64,000 bases of DNA. Source: Pseudomonadota bacterium (lineage in GTDB: Bacteria > Pseudomonadota > Alphaproteobacteria > Micropepsales > Micropepsaceae). Made by a program: the position numbers and the translations under genes. The DNA is taken from positions 124,001-188,000 of the forward strand of contig JAFEEQ010000012.1 in assembly GCA_018241025.1 (NCBI GenBank). Direction: 5' to 3'. This document shows, piece after piece, positions 1 to 8,199 of this stretch. Numbering within the stretch: the first letter of the stretch is position 1; each line of letters starts with the position of its first letter. Under the pieces are notes generated by a model. The model was given only the letters and a program-made list of their open reading frames with translations, was not told the DNA's origin and searched no databases.

Positions 1-239
1 TCGTCTTCGTCGGCGACGACATTGAGCGGGCGTTCGAGATGATCGCGGTCGACCTGGATGTTGCCCGACAACAGGAGGCCCGCACCCGAAGCGGCCCAAC
101 GCCGGTAGAGCGCTTCGAGCCGCGGCGTCGAACGGTTGGCGGCATCCGACATGCCTTCGCTCATCGCTGCCTTGGCGATGCGATTGGAGAGGACAACGCC
201 GCAAGGCAGCGTGAGGGGTTCGGCGAGGCGATCGCTCAT
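1..239 (-). CDS. NADH:flavin oxidoreductase (old yellow enzyme family), N-terminal part
   Basis: This is the first 79 codons of a gene that runs off the left edge. The translation opens MSDRLAEPLTLPCGVVLSNR and continues with a segment reading IAKAAMSEGM. That is the usual start of the FMN-binding TIM barrel in old yellow enzyme-type oxidoreductases, where the L-x-NR-I-x-K-AAM stretch lines the flavin site. Such enzymes reduce activated C=C bonds with NAD(P)H. The ATG overlaps the stop of the upstream glyoxalase-fold gene in an ATGA junction, so the two are translationally coupled. A LysR regulator is transcribed divergently from them, which is the common layout for an inducible small-molecule detoxification unit. 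The substrate cannot be deduced and the C-terminal catalytic half is not visible. Confidence 0.8.
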   Translation of the reverse strand, partial: MSDRLAEPLTLPCGVVLSNRIAKAAMSEGMSDAANRSTPRLEALYRRWAASGAGLLLSGNIQVDRDHLERPLNVVADED

Positions 240-619
240 GTTGCACTCCGTGATGGAAAGAGGAATTCGAGCTTCAATCCGCCAGGCCCGGTGACGAAGA
301 CCTGACGTTCGCCGCTCTCGGGCACCACGCGTTCGAAATGCGCGAGACCGGAGGAGGCGATGCGGGCGCGCAGCGCGGCGAGATCGTCGCCGGCAAAGGC
401 GATGTGATCGATCGATCCGCCTTGGCCACCGAGATAGTCGGCGCTTGCAGGATCGACCGCCGCGACATGCAGCACCGGCTTGTCGCCGGCATAGAGCCAG
501 GCACCTGGAAACCGGAACGCCGGACGCAAACCCAGCGAGAGCCCCGTCGCCGCGGACAGAAAGGCCGTGGTGCGCGGCAGGTCGGGCGTCAGGAACAGGA
601 CATGGTCGAGGCGAAGCAT
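236..619 (-). CDS. VOC (glyoxalase/bleomycin-resistance fold) family protein
   Basis: A 127-residue protein starting MLRLDHVLFLTPDLPRT. The LDHV start, a central DHIAF strand and the closing GPGGLKLEFLFP strand are the hallmarks of the vicinal-oxygen-chelate fold. Its His and Glu residues lie at the positions that bind a divalent metal in this superfamily. Members are glyoxalases, dioxygenases or antibiotic-binding proteins, and the reaction here is not predictable. The ATG at 619 was preferred to upstream codons because homology begins exactly there. The gene overlaps the oxidoreductase by 4 bases and is divergent from the LysR gene 74 bases away. Confidence 0.8.
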   Translation of the reverse strand: MLRLDHVLFLTPDLPRTTAFLSAATGLSLGLRPAFRFPGAWLYAGDKPVLHVAAVDPASADYLGGQGGSIDHIAFAGDDLAALRARIASSGLAHFERVVPESGERQVFVTGPGGLKLEFLFPSRSAT

Positions 620-667
620 GGCGCCAGCCTGCAAGCAGCTGCTGTTTGGATAAATATCGACAATTCG

Positions 668-687
668 GATATATTCTTTAGTATATC
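668..687. promoter_or_regulatory. Candidate LysR-type operator (inverted repeat)
   Basis: GATATA and TATATC form a perfect 6-bp inverted repeat separated by 8 bases, in the AT-rich gap between the divergent LysR and VOC genes. It ends 6 bases before the LysR start codon. Size and T-N11-A-like symmetry suit a LysR-type binding site that would repress the regulator and act on the divergent pair. This is inference from position and symmetry only. Confidence 0.4.
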
Positions 688-693
688 TAAAAT

Positions 694-1635
694 ATGATCG
701 ACCGGCTTGCCGACCTCCGCCTGTTCGTCGCCATTGTCGAGCGCGGCTCGCTGAGCGCGGCGGCGGATGCACTCGGCCTCAGCCCCGGCGCGGTCTCGCA
801 GCGCCTGGCGGCGCTCGAACAGACCCTCGGTACCCAATTGCTGCGCCGGACGACGCGGCGCTCGCAGCTCACCGATGCCGGCAATCGGTTCCACGATACC
901 GCGCGGCGCGTGCTTGCCGAGCTCGACGACCTCGGCGAGAGCCTGGCGGCGGAGCAAGGCACGCTGAGAGGTCCGGTGCGGGTGACCGCACCGCTCGACC
1001 TGGGACGCAATCACGTTGCGCCGGTGCTCGATGCCTTCGTCGATGCCCATCCCGGCGTCAGCGCGAGCCTTGTCCTGTCGGATACGGCGCTCGATCTTGC
1101 CCAGAACAATATCGACATCGCGATCCGCTACGGCCGCCTGCCGGACAGTGCCTTGCAGCTCCGGCGCATCTCGACCAATCGCCGTTTCCCGGTGGCGTCG
1201 CCCGCCTATCTCGACAAGGCCGGGCGGCCGGCGAAGCCGCAGGATCTGCACGCATTCAACTGCATGCCGCTGCTGCGCGGCGAGGGCCGGTTCGATCTCT
1301 GGCCCTTCGTGGCCGACGGGGTGCTGACCGAGGTGAAGGTCGTCGGCGACCGCGAAGCCAATGACGGAGACCTTCTGCGGCGCTGGGCGGTCGAGGGACG
1401 GGGCATCGTGCTGAAATCGGCCTGGGATGTCGTCGCCGATATCGAGACCGGGCTGCTCGAACCGCTGCTGACGACGTTCTGTCCGCCCGATGTCGACTTG
1501 CAGATCGTGCTGCCAGCGATGAAGCAGCGGCCCCGCCGCGTGATCGCGCTTGTCGAGCATCTGAGCGCGGCGCTGCGCAAGCTCGACGAACGGCTGAAAC
1601 GCCTCGGAATCGAATCCGCGGCCGTGGCGCTCTGA
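694..1635 (+). CDS. LysR family transcriptional regulator
   Basis: A 313-residue protein of normal LysR length. Residues 1-60 form the winged helix-turn-helix (LRLFVAIVERGSLSAAADAL, then LSPGAVSQRLAALE). The rest is the periplasmic-binding-like effector domain, with a typical VRVTAPLDLG opening near residue 95. The start has no clear Shine-Dalgarno sequence and lies inside an AT-rich region. The gene is divergent from the VOC/oxidoreductase pair, which it most likely controls in response to the substrate or product of those enzymes. The effector is unknown. Confidence 0.9.
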   Translation: MIDRLADLRLFVAIVERGSLSAAADALGLSPGAVSQRLAALEQTLGTQLLRRTTRRSQLTDAGNRFHDTARRVLAELDDLGESLAAEQGTLRGPVRVTAPLDLGRNHVAPVLDAFVDAHPGVSASLVLSDTALDLAQNNIDIAIRYGRLPDSALQLRRISTNRRFPVASPAYLDKAGRPAKPQDLHAFNCMPLLRGEGRFDLWPFVADGVLTEVKVVGDREANDGDLLRRWAVEGRGIVLKSAWDVVADIETGLLEPLLTTFCPPDVDLQIVLPAMKQRPRRVIALVEHLSAALRKLDERLKRLGIESAAVAL

Positions 1636-1639
1636 GCGC

Positions 1640-2113
1640 TTAAGCCGCCTGTGCGCCGGTGCTGCCGGTGGTGTCGGTGAGGATGGCGTAGATCGCTTCG
1701 GCGCTCTTGGCGGCGCGGAGCTTCTCGGTGACCTGCTGGTTGCGCAGGAGGCGCGAGACGCGGGCGAGCGCCTTCAGGTGATCGGCGCCAGCGCCCTCGG
1801 GCGCGAGCAGCATGAAGACGAGATCGACCGGCTGGTTGTCCACGGCCGCATAGTCGATGGGCTGCTCGAGACGGACGAAGAGACCGGCGATCGATGGCAA
1901 ATCGGCAAGACGGCCATGCGGAATCGCGATGCCCTGCCCCACGCCGGTGGTGCCGAGGCGCTCACGCTCCATCAACGTCTCGAAGATCTTCCGCTCCGGC
2001 TGACGCACGAGCGTCGCGGCGCGCGCGCTCAGTTCCTGCAGCAATTGCTTCTTGCCGTTCACCTTCAGCGTCGCGACGACGGCTTCCGGCTTGAGCAGAT
2101 CGGAGATGTTCAT
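1640..2113 (-). CDS. ptsN: PTS IIA-like nitrogen regulatory protein PtsN
   Basis: A 157-residue EIIA(Ntr) protein. It is the terminal phospho-acceptor of the nitrogen phosphotransferase branch (PtsP, PtsO, PtsN), a regulatory relay that tunes potassium uptake, stringent response and carbon/nitrogen balance. The phosphorylated histidine is His66 in GIAIPHGRL. The family pattern continues with a helix rich in LKALARVSRLLRN. Its ATG overlaps the hpf stop as ATGA, so hpf and ptsN form one operon. In most Proteobacteria this pair follows rpoN directly; here a MarR/DUF1398 pair intervenes. The 3' end is convergent with the LysR gene, with only 4 bases between stops. Confidence 0.95.
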   Translation of the reverse strand: MNISDLLKPEAVVATLKVNGKKQLLQELSARAATLVRQPERKIFETLMERERLGTTGVGQGIAIPHGRLADLPSIAGLFVRLEQPIDYAAVDNQPVDLVFMLLAPEGAGADHLKALARVSRLLRNQQVTEKLRAAKSAEAIYAILTDTTGSTGAQAA

Positions 2114-2451
2114 GAGCGACCTTCTGCTGGGGCGCGCCGGCGCGCGGCGGCCTTGGCGTGATGGTTCTTGAGCTTGCGTTTGTAGGTGCGCAGCCGGGCC
2201 TCGATGCGCTTGTACGCGGCATCGAAGGCGCGGTGGACGTCTGAGGCCTTGCCTTCGACCGTGATGATCGTATGCGAGTCGAGATGCAGAACGCAGTCCA
2301 CCTTGTAGAAGGGACCTTCGTGACTGAACACGACATGGCCATCCGCGCCGCCGTCGAAGTGCTTGCCGACAACGTCTTCGAGCCGTGCCCTCACGCCCGC
2401 GGGAAGGGTCTCGCCGAGATTGATCTGTTTACCGGAAACCTTGACCCGCAT
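2110..2451 (-). CDS. hpf: Ribosome hibernation-promoting factor, short form
   Basis: A 113-residue HPF/YfiA-type protein starting MRVKVSGKQINLGETLPAGV. It has the beta-alpha-beta-beta-beta-alpha ribosome-binding domain, recognisable from the VDCVLHLDS strand and the AFDAAYKRIEARLRTYKRK helix. It binds the 30S A/P-site region and inactivates idle ribosomes. Alphaproteobacterial homologues are usually the long type, near 190 residues, with a C-terminal dimerisation domain that forms 100S ribosomes. That domain is absent here: the protein ends in a basic tail and ptsN begins at once through an ATGA overlap. The internal ATG at 2451 was chosen because family similarity begins there; an in-frame extension to 2514 is possible. 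Confidence 0.88.
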   Translation of the reverse strand: MRVKVSGKQINLGETLPAGVRARLEDVVGKHFDGGADGHVVFSHEGPFYKVDCVLHLDSHTIITVEGKASDVHRAFDAAYKRIEARLRTYKRKLKNHHAKAAARRRAPAEGRS

Positions 2452-2680
2452 GGCCTTCTCTGGACTGGCCCCAACGCGAAAAACGACAGAAATGTGCCGC
2501 AATTTCCGGCACATCCATTCGAAAGGCGCGGACGTTTAGGCCCGGCCTTACCGAAAGTCAATTCTTGCATTTTCGGATTGCTGACTGGTTACGGCATCGA
2601 ATCCGCGGAACCCGAAAAGCGCCCGGTTACCTCTGTAAACCAAGACAGGCGGACCGAACGAAAATCCCGCCATTCAATCG
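2452..2680. other. Intergenic region between hpf and the MarR gene
   Basis: No credible gene is seen here. The stretch must contain the hpf-ptsN promoter reading leftward and upstream sequence of the MarR promoter. No RpoN-type GG/GC box was recognised. Confidence 0.5.
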
Positions 2681-2720
2681 TTGACATCGAAGCGCAACAT
2701 GATAGTTTCCTTGGAAACTA
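2681..2720 (+). promoter_or_regulatory. MarR promoter with palindromic operator
   Basis: A consensus -35 hexamer TTGACA lies at 2681-2686, with a weak -10 about 16 bases later. Overlapping and following the -10 is a palindrome at 2703-2720, TAGTTTCC-TT-GGAAACTA, with perfect 8-bp arms and a 2-base centre. It ends 12 bases before the MarR start codon. The size and placement are those of an autoregulatory MarR operator that would block RNA polymerase when occupied. Confidence 0.7.
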
Positions 2721-2732
2721 AATGGACGATCC

Positions 2733-3191
2733 ATGCAGCGTCGCAGTGTCCCTTCACTCCAAAGCCATCTCGGCTACTGGTTGCGCCTCGTATCCAATCG
2801 GGTGAGCCGCGCGTTCGCGGACAAGGTCGCCCTGCACGATGTGAGCGTCGCCGAGTGGGTCGTGCTGCGCGAGATATTCGATGCCCGGCAAATGTCGCCA
2901 AGCCTGCTCGCAGAGCGGATCGGCATGACTCGCGGTGCGGTTACCAAGATCGCCGACAAGCTCGTCGCAAAGGGCCTCGCGGCCCGCACCACCGGCATCG
3001 AAGATCGCCGCACCCAGACGCTGGCGCTGACGGCGAGCGGGCGGCGGCTGGTTCCGACCCTTGCCGCGCTGGCGGACCGCAACGACGCGGACGTCTTCGG
3101 TGACATGCCGGCGCAGGATCGCCGCGCGCTCGAGCGGATGCTGCGCGAGATCGCCGAACGGCGCGGCTTCACCGAAATTCCGATTGACTAG
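2733..3191 (+). CDS. MarR family transcriptional regulator
   Basis: A 152-residue winged-helix regulator. Helices around SPSLLAERIGMTRGAVTKIADKL form the DNA-reading helix-turn-helix. The segment DRRTQTLALTASGR is the beta wing typical of MarR proteins, and the flanking helices build the dimer. MarR proteins usually repress neighbouring genes until a small ligand binds. The palindrome immediately upstream is a likely binding site for this protein, and the downstream DUF1398 gene, 16 bases away on the same strand, is the likely target. The pair is inserted between rpoN and hpf, which suggests later acquisition. Confidence 0.92.
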   Translation: MQRRSVPSLQSHLGYWLRLVSNRVSRAFADKVALHDVSVAEWVVLREIFDARQMSPSLLAERIGMTRGAVTKIADKLVAKGLAARTTGIEDRRTQTLALTASGRRLVPTLAALADRNDADVFGDMPAQDRRALERMLREIAERRGFTEIPID

Positions 3192-3207
3192 AAAAGGACC
3201 TGTTGAA

Positions 3208-3603
3208 ATGAACGCCAAAGACGCCATCCACCTCGCACATGAGGGTTCGGACAAGGAGCGAATGACCTTTCCGGACGTCATCGGCTTACTGATGTCAGTG
3301 GGCGTCGAGCGCTATCATTGCGATCTCGTCCGGGCGGAACGGACCTACTACATGCCGAACGGCGAGACCGATTGTTTGTCCAGCCCACCGTATGCAGCCG
3401 AAGCCGCTGCCGACTTTTCCAGCTCCGGGGTCAACGCGGCGATACGCGCCATCCAGGCCGGGCAGATAGGCTATCGCGCCTTTTGTGACCGGGTGCTGGC
3501 GGCAGGTTGTGTCGGCTATCTCGTGTCGATGCCAGGACGGCGCGCGGTCTACTATGGACGCAGCGGCGAGACCTTCGTCGAACCATTCCCCGGCGCAGCC
3601 TAG
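3208..3603 (+). CDS. DUF1398 family protein (YbcV-like)
   Basis: A 131-residue protein preceded by AAAAGGA at good spacing before ATG 3208. The central VGVERYHCDLVRAERTYYMPNGE stretch and the terminal VYYGRSGETFVEPFP motif match the DUF1398 family, whose Escherichia coli member is YbcV. No function is established for the family and none is assigned here. It is co-transcribed with the MarR gene 16 bases upstream and converges on rpoN with one base between stops. Confidence 0.8.
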   Translation: MNAKDAIHLAHEGSDKERMTFPDVIGLLMSVGVERYHCDLVRAERTYYMPNGETDCLSSPPYAAEAAADFSSSGVNAAIRAIQAGQIGYRAFCDRVLAAGCVGYLVSMPGRRAVYYGRSGETFVEPFPGAA

Positions 3604-3604
3604 T

Positions 3605-5125
3605 TCAGCGCGCGCCGACAGCCTCGATTCCGCCCTTCAGGCGGCGGCGTTCGACCGAGGACGGGATGCGCATCGCCTCGCGATACTTGGCGACGGTGCG
3701 GCGCGCGATGTTCACGCCATCGGCAGTGAGCAGCGAGACGATGCGATCGTCCGACAGTATCTCGAGCGGCTCTTCGTTCTGGATCATCTCGCGGATACGG
3801 TCGCGCACCGCTTCGGCAGAGTGCGCTTCGGCACCGTTCACCGCCTGGATCGAGGCAGTGAAGAAATACTTCAGCTCGAACAGGCCGCGCGGCGTCGAGA
3901 TGTATTTGTTGGAGGTCACGCGGCTGACGGTCGATTCATGCATGCCGATGGCGTCGGCGACGGTGCGCAGATTGAGCGGACGGAGATGGCGCACGCCATA
4001 GGTCAGGAAGCCGTCCTGCTGGCGCACGATCTCGGTCGAAACCTTCAGGATGGTGCGGGCACGCTGGTCGAGGCTCTTCACCAGCCAGTTGGCGTTGTTG
4101 AGGCACTCGGTGAGATAGGTCTTCGAGTCCTTGTCGCGCGCGCCCTTCGAGACTTTGGAATAGTAGCGGGCGTTGACGAGCAGGCGCGGCAGGGTGTCGG
4201 AGTTGAGCTCGATCGCCCATCCGCCATCGGGACCGACGCGGACGAAGACATCGGGCACGACGGGCTGGACCGGCTCGGTGCCGAAGGCGAGACCGGGCTT
4301 CGGCGTCAGGCCGCGGATTTCCGCGATCATGTCGGTGACGTCGTCGATATCGACGCCGCAGAGCTGCGACAGGGCCGAAAGATCGCGGCGCGCGACGAGA
4401 TCGAGGCGCGAGAGGAGCGCGGCGATGGCCGGATCGTAACGGTTCTGCGCCTTGAGCTGGATCGCGAGGCATTCGGCGAGATCGCGGGCGCCGACGCCGA
4501 CAGGATCGAAGCCCTGGAGCACCGCCAGCGTCGCTTCGACGGTCGCCAGATCGACGCCGAGGCGCTCGGCCATTTCGGCGAGATCTGCGCGCATATAGCC
4601 GGCTTCGTCGACGGCATCGATGAGCTGGAGCAGGATGAGCCGCTTTTCGGAGTCGAGTGCGGCGATGCTGACCTGCCCGGTCAGATGATCCTTGAGCGAG
4701 CCGCCTTCAGCGACTGTCGACTCGAGCATGTCCTCGTCGCCGTCGAAACCGCCGGAGGATTTCACCGTCGACCAGTCGGTCAGCGGCTGGGCCTGCGACG
4801 ACGCCGTCGGCTGCGGCGCATCGCTGTCATACATGTTGTCGTGACTGGCGCTGTCGAGATCGGCGACCTTGGAGAAGTCCTCGCGCGACAGCTCGGCGTC
4901 GAGCGTTTCGGATTTCGATGCGGATTCGACGCTGTCGCGTTCGCCGTCGGCACCCGGATCGCGGTCGTCGCGTTCGAGCAGCGGATTGCGCTCAAGCTCC
5001 TGCTCGCAATATTCGGCGAGCTCGACATTGGAGAGCTGCAGCAGCTTGATCGCCTGCTGCAGCTGGGGCGTCATGACAAGGCCCTGGCCCTGCCGGATTT
5101 CGAGCCGCTGTCCTACCCCCGCCAT
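3605..5125 (-). CDS. rpoN: RNA polymerase sigma-54 factor RpoN
   Basis: A 506-residue sigma-54. The N-terminal activator-interacting region I is clear (LEIRQGQGLVMTPQLQQAI, residues 8-26). An acidic, variable region II covers about residues 50-140. A core-binding domain follows, then the helix-turn-helix at TVADAIGMHESTVSRVTSNK. The RpoN box ARRTVAKYRE lies near residues 474-483 and reads the -24 promoter element. Length and domain order are complete. It lies 24 bases downstream of lptB in the conserved lptC-lptA-lptB-rpoN run. The usual downstream neighbours hpf-ptsN are displaced by the MarR/DUF1398 pair. Confidence 0.97.
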   Translation of the reverse strand: MAGVGQRLEIRQGQGLVMTPQLQQAIKLLQLSNVELAEYCEQELERNPLLERDDRDPGADGERDSVESASKSETLDAELSREDFSKVADLDSASHDNMYDSDAPQPTASSQAQPLTDWSTVKSSGGFDGDEDMLESTVAEGGSLKDHLTGQVSIAALDSEKRLILLQLIDAVDEAGYMRADLAEMAERLGVDLATVEATLAVLQGFDPVGVGARDLAECLAIQLKAQNRYDPAIAALLSRLDLVARRDLSALSQLCGVDIDDVTDMIAEIRGLTPKPGLAFGTEPVQPVVPDVFVRVGPDGGWAIELNSDTLPRLLVNARYYSKVSKGARDKDSKTYLTECLNNANWLVKSLDQRARTILKVSTEIVRQQDGFLTYGVRHLRPLNLRTVADAIGMHESTVSRVTSNKYISTPRGLFELKYFFTASIQAVNGAEAHSAEAVRDRIREMIQNEEPLEILSDDRIVSLLTADGVNIARRTVAKYREAMRIPSSVERRRLKGGIEAVGAR

Positions 5126-5149
5126 GTCGATGCGCTCCGGGTCATGGCG

Positions 5150-5929
5150 TTACAGCGAGAACCTCTCGCCCAGATAGACGCGGCGCACGTCGCGGTCGGC
5201 GACGATCTCGGAGGGCGAACCCTCCTTCATCACCTTGCCGTCGTGCAGGATGTAGGCGCGGTCGATGATGTCGAGCGCATCGCGGACATTGTGGTCGGTG
5301 ATCAGCACGCCGATGCCGCGATCCTTGAGATGGACCACGAGATCGCGGATCTCGCCGACGGCGATGGGATCGATGCCGGCGAGCGGCTCGTCGAGCAGGA
5401 TATAGGACGGATGGGTCGCCAGCGCGCGCGCGATCTCGACCCGGCGGCGCTCGCCGCCTGAGAGCGCGATCGCGGGGGTATTGCGCACATGGGTGACGCC
5501 GAACTCGGCGAGCAGCTCTTCGACAATGGCATTGAGACGGTTCGCATCGGGCTCGACGAGCTCGGCGGTGGCGCGGATGTTCTGTTCTGCGGTGAGGCTG
5601 CGGAAGATCGAGGCTTCCTGCGGCAGGTAGCCGACGCCGAGGCGGGCACGGCGGTACATCGGCAGCTTTGTCACATCGGCGCCATCGACTTCGATGGTGC
5701 CGGCGTCGGCCGCGATCAGGCCGGTGATCATGTAGAAGCAGGTCGTCTTGCCGGCGCCGTTCGGTCCGAGCAGGCCAACGACTTCGCCGCGGCGGAGCGT
5801 CAGGCTGACATCGCGCACGACGGGACGGCGGTTGTAGGCTTTGGCGATGCGGCTGACGACGAGACCCTTGCCGCCCGCAATCACGCGGGGACGGCTCGAA
5901 GTTTCGGTCTGGACTTCTGTCTCTGTCAT
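5150..5929 (-). CDS. lptB: LPS export ABC transporter ATP-binding protein LptB
   Basis: A 259-residue ABC ATPase. Walker A is GPNGAGKTTC, the signature is LSGGERRR, and Walker B ends ILLDEPLAGIDP, followed by the switch histidine in LITDHNVRD. The sequence RAYILHDGKVMKEG near the end is typical of LptB. The protein powers the LptB2FGC complex that extracts lipopolysaccharide from the inner membrane and pushes it along the LptA bridge. ATG 5929 with GGACGAG upstream was chosen over a TTG 21 bases earlier. It sits between lptA and rpoN, the standard alphaproteobacterial arrangement. Confidence 0.96.
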   Translation of the reverse strand: MTETEVQTETSSRPRVIAGGKGLVVSRIAKAYNRRPVVRDVSLTLRRGEVVGLLGPNGAGKTTCFYMITGLIAADAGTIEVDGADVTKLPMYRRARLGVGYLPQEASIFRSLTAEQNIRATAELVEPDANRLNAIVEELLAEFGVTHVRNTPAIALSGGERRRVEIARALATHPSYILLDEPLAGIDPIAVGEIRDLVVHLKDRGIGVLITDHNVRDALDIIDRAYILHDGKVMKEGSPSEIVADRDVRRVYLGERFSL

Positions 5930-5988
5930 GTCTCGTCCGTTCGACGGCAAAAACCATGCCTATTCGTGTTTAAGGATTGATGAATTGC

Positions 5989-6498
5989 TCACTTCCCACC
6001 GGTCTGCGGCGGCGGTGTGAAGATTCCCTGAACGCGGCCGCTGCCGCCCGACTGCCCATTGACGCGCGATCCGCCGCCAAGCGTCGCGACTCCGGTGACG
6101 AGATTCACGGTGAGCTGGGCGCCGCGCATCACGTTTTTCTCCTTCGTCAGCACGACATGGCCGGTGAGCGTCACGAGACGCGGCGCCACGTCATAGACGC
6201 CGGAATCGCCGGTGGCGGTCCCCGACGCCGAATCCACGACGACGTGGCCGTCGGCGTAGATCTTGTCGGGCTTTCCGCCGATCACCTTGATGCGCACCGT
6301 GTCGGAGCGCATCCGGATCTCGCCCTGGGTGATGATCACGTTGCCCGAATAAGTACCGGTGATGTTGCTGGTCGCCGCATCCTTGGCGGCGACGAAACGG
6401 TCGGCACTGACTGCGATCGGTTCGCTGGCATCATGTTTTCCGGGCGCCGCTGCCCCGAGCAGGAGCGCAAGTGGCAGAAGGAGGAAGCGTTTCTTCAC
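5989..6498 (-). CDS. lptA: LPS transport periplasmic protein LptA
   Basis: A 169-residue OstA/LptA protein starting from GTG in a GTGA overlap with the lptC stop. An N-terminal signal sequence (MKKRFLLLPLALLLGAAAPG) directs it to the periplasm. The body is a series of short beta segments such as NITGTYSGNVIITQG, VVVDSASGTATGDSGVYD and VTLTGHVVLTKE, which form the jellyroll that carries LPS between LptC and LptD. A glycine- and proline-rich tail follows. Confidence 0.92.
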   Translation of the reverse strand: MKKRFLLLPLALLLGAAAPGKHDASEPIAVSADRFVAAKDAATSNITGTYSGNVIITQGEIRMRSDTVRIKVIGGKPDKIYADGHVVVDSASGTATGDSGVYDVAPRLVTLTGHVVLTKEKNVMRGAQLTVNLVTGVATLGGGSRVNGQSGGSGRVQGIFTPPPQTGGK

Positions 6499-7187
6499 TG
6501 CTTGATCTCGCCTGGAATGATCGTCATCTGGACATGGCCCTGAAGCACGAGCCGGTTGGTTTCTCGATCGAGATCGAAGGAATCGGCACTCAGCGTGCCG
6601 GCGGGACCATGCCCCCGAACCGGCTCCGGGCCGTGGAAGATGCCTTTCTTCAGATCGACATCGGCGCGCGTGGAGTGCAGCTCGTAGCCGTCGTCGGAGA
6701 ACATCGCGATACCGCCGGTGAGGGCGAGGACGTTCTTCTGCATGTCGACGAGGCCGCGCGCGGCGGTGGCGCTGAGCCAGCGGCTTTTGTCGAAGGTCAT
6801 ATCGGCCTGGACGTTCTTCAGCGTGGCGCGGCGTATGTTGGTCTTGTCCTGCACTGCCGCGTCGGCGGTGATGACGAACGGATTGCCGCGATGATCGGTA
6901 CCGGTGAGGCGCGGCTTCAGCATCGTGAGATCGTTGTCGATGGTGCCGATGCTCTTGTAGGTCAGCGACATCTTCTCCGACTGGCGCGGGACCAGCGAAT
7001 AGGCGATCACCGCCGCGATCAGGAGGCCTGCGGTGATCGGCAGCACGCGCTTCATGATGGTGACAAAACGCGAATAGCGCAGCGCGCCGCTAACCGTCTC
7101 GCGCGTGCGCGCCGTCCAGTCGAGATCGCCATGGCGACGGCCGACCGGATCGGACACGGCTTCACGCGTGCCGGTCAGCCGGGGCAT
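6495..7187 (-). CDS. lptC: LPS export protein LptC
   Basis: A 230-residue bitopic protein. A basic cytoplasmic N-terminus of about 45 residues is followed by one transmembrane helix (VLPITAGLLIAAVIAYSLV). The periplasmic beta-jellyroll of the LptC family (DUF1239) contains PRLTGTDHRGNPFVITADAA and GYELHSTRADVDLKKG. It links the LptBFG transporter to LptA. The long N-terminal extension is common in Alphaproteobacteria. It follows kdsD with one base between stop and start, and overlaps lptA by 4 bases. Confidence 0.93.
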   Translation of the reverse strand: MPRLTGTREAVSDPVGRRHGDLDWTARTRETVSGALRYSRFVTIMKRVLPITAGLLIAAVIAYSLVPRQSEKMSLTYKSIGTIDNDLTMLKPRLTGTDHRGNPFVITADAAVQDKTNIRRATLKNVQADMTFDKSRWLSATAARGLVDMQKNVLALTGGIAMFSDDGYELHSTRADVDLKKGIFHGPEPVRGHGPAGTLSADSFDLDRETNRLVLQGHVQMTIIPGEIKQ

Positions 7188-7188
7188 A

Positions 7189-8199
7189 TCAGGACAGCCC
7201 CGCCCGCAGGATATCGTGGACGTGCAGGATACCGACCGGCTTGCGCGGATCGGCGGCCTGGTCGACGACGAACAGGCAGGTGACCTTCGGCGTCGACAGG
7301 TTCATCTGCGCCAGCGCCTCGGCGGCGAGCATCGCGGCGTCGATGGTCTTCGGCCCGGCGGTCATCACGTCGCGCGCGCGGCGGTCGAGCAAGCCGCGCT
7401 CCATGTGCCGGCGCAAATCGCCATCGGTAATGATCCCGACGAGTGCGCCCTTGTCGTCGATCACGCCCGCGGTGCCGAAACCGCCGGAGGTCATCGTGAT
7501 GAGGACGTCCTGCATCGGCGCAGAAGGTTTCACCAGCGGCAGCTTGTCGGCATGCATCAGGTCGCTGACGCGGACGAGTTGCCTGCCGAGCGCGCCGCCG
7601 GGATGGAAGTCGCGATACTGGTCGGCCGAAAAGCCGCGCCGTTCCATCAGCGCGACGGCCAGCGCATCGCCGAGCGCCAGCATCATCGTCGTCGAGGTGG
7701 TGGGCGCCAGGCCCATCGGGCATGCCTCCTGCGCCTTCGGCAGAAGCAGATGAATGTCGGCCGCCTGGAGCAGGCGGGATTCCGGATTGTTGGCCATGCC
7801 GATCAGAGGGATCGCGCGGCGCTTGGCATAGGTGATGAGGTCGGTCAGCTCGGCGGTTTCGCCCGAGTTCGACAGCATCAACAGCGCGTCGGCGCGCGTC
7901 ACCATGCCAAGATCGCCATGGCTGGCCTCGGCCGGATGGAGAAACAGCGCCGGGGTCCCGGTCGAGGCCAACGTCGCGGCGATCTTTCGCGCGATATGGC
8001 CCGATTTGCCCATGCCGCTGACGATCACCCGGCCCTGCACGGCAAGGATGACATCGATCGCACGCGAGAATTCGCCGTTGAGCGACTCGCCAAGCGCAGC
8101 GATCGCGTCCGTCGCATGCGTCAGGACCCGGCGTGCGGCCGCAAGATCCTTGGCCTTGGACGTGGCGCGCGAAGCACCTTTGGTCTTGGCGGAGGCCAT
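7189..8199 (-). CDS. kdsD: Arabinose-5-phosphate isomerase (KpsF/GutQ family)
   Basis: A 336-residue protein with an N-terminal SIS sugar-isomerase domain (GMGKSGHIARKIAATLASTG, then HPAEASHGDLGMV). It ends in two CBS domains, beginning near VSDLMHADKLPLV and near DVMTAGPKTID. The family converts ribulose-5-phosphate to arabinose-5-phosphate, the first committed step of Kdo synthesis for lipopolysaccharide. ATG 8199 has AAGGA seven bases upstream and is preferred to a GTG at 8217. It is the first gene of the kdsD-lptC-lptA-lptB-rpoN run, so Kdo supply and LPS export are co-expressed. Confidence 0.93.
   Translation of the reverse strand: MASAKTKGASRATSKAKDLAAARRVLTHATDAIAALGESLNGEFSRAIDVILAVQGRVIVSGMGKSGHIARKIAATLASTGTPALFLHPAEASHGDLGMVTRADALLMLSNSGETAELTDLITYAKRRAIPLIGMANNPESRLLQAADIHLLLPKAQEACPMGLAPTTSTTMMLALGDALAVALMERRGFSADQYRDFHPGGALGRQLVRVSDLMHADKLPLVKPSAPMQDVLITMTSGGFGTAGVIDDKGALVGIITDGDLRRHMERGLLDRRARDVMTAGPKTIDAAMLAAEALAQMNLSTPKVTCLFVVDQAADPRKPVGILHVHDILRAGLS

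Noticed and set aside
3485..5461. A 658-codon plus-strand frame opposite rpoN and the end of lptB
   Set aside because: The rpoN and lptB motifs are on the other strand, and this translation shows no domain.
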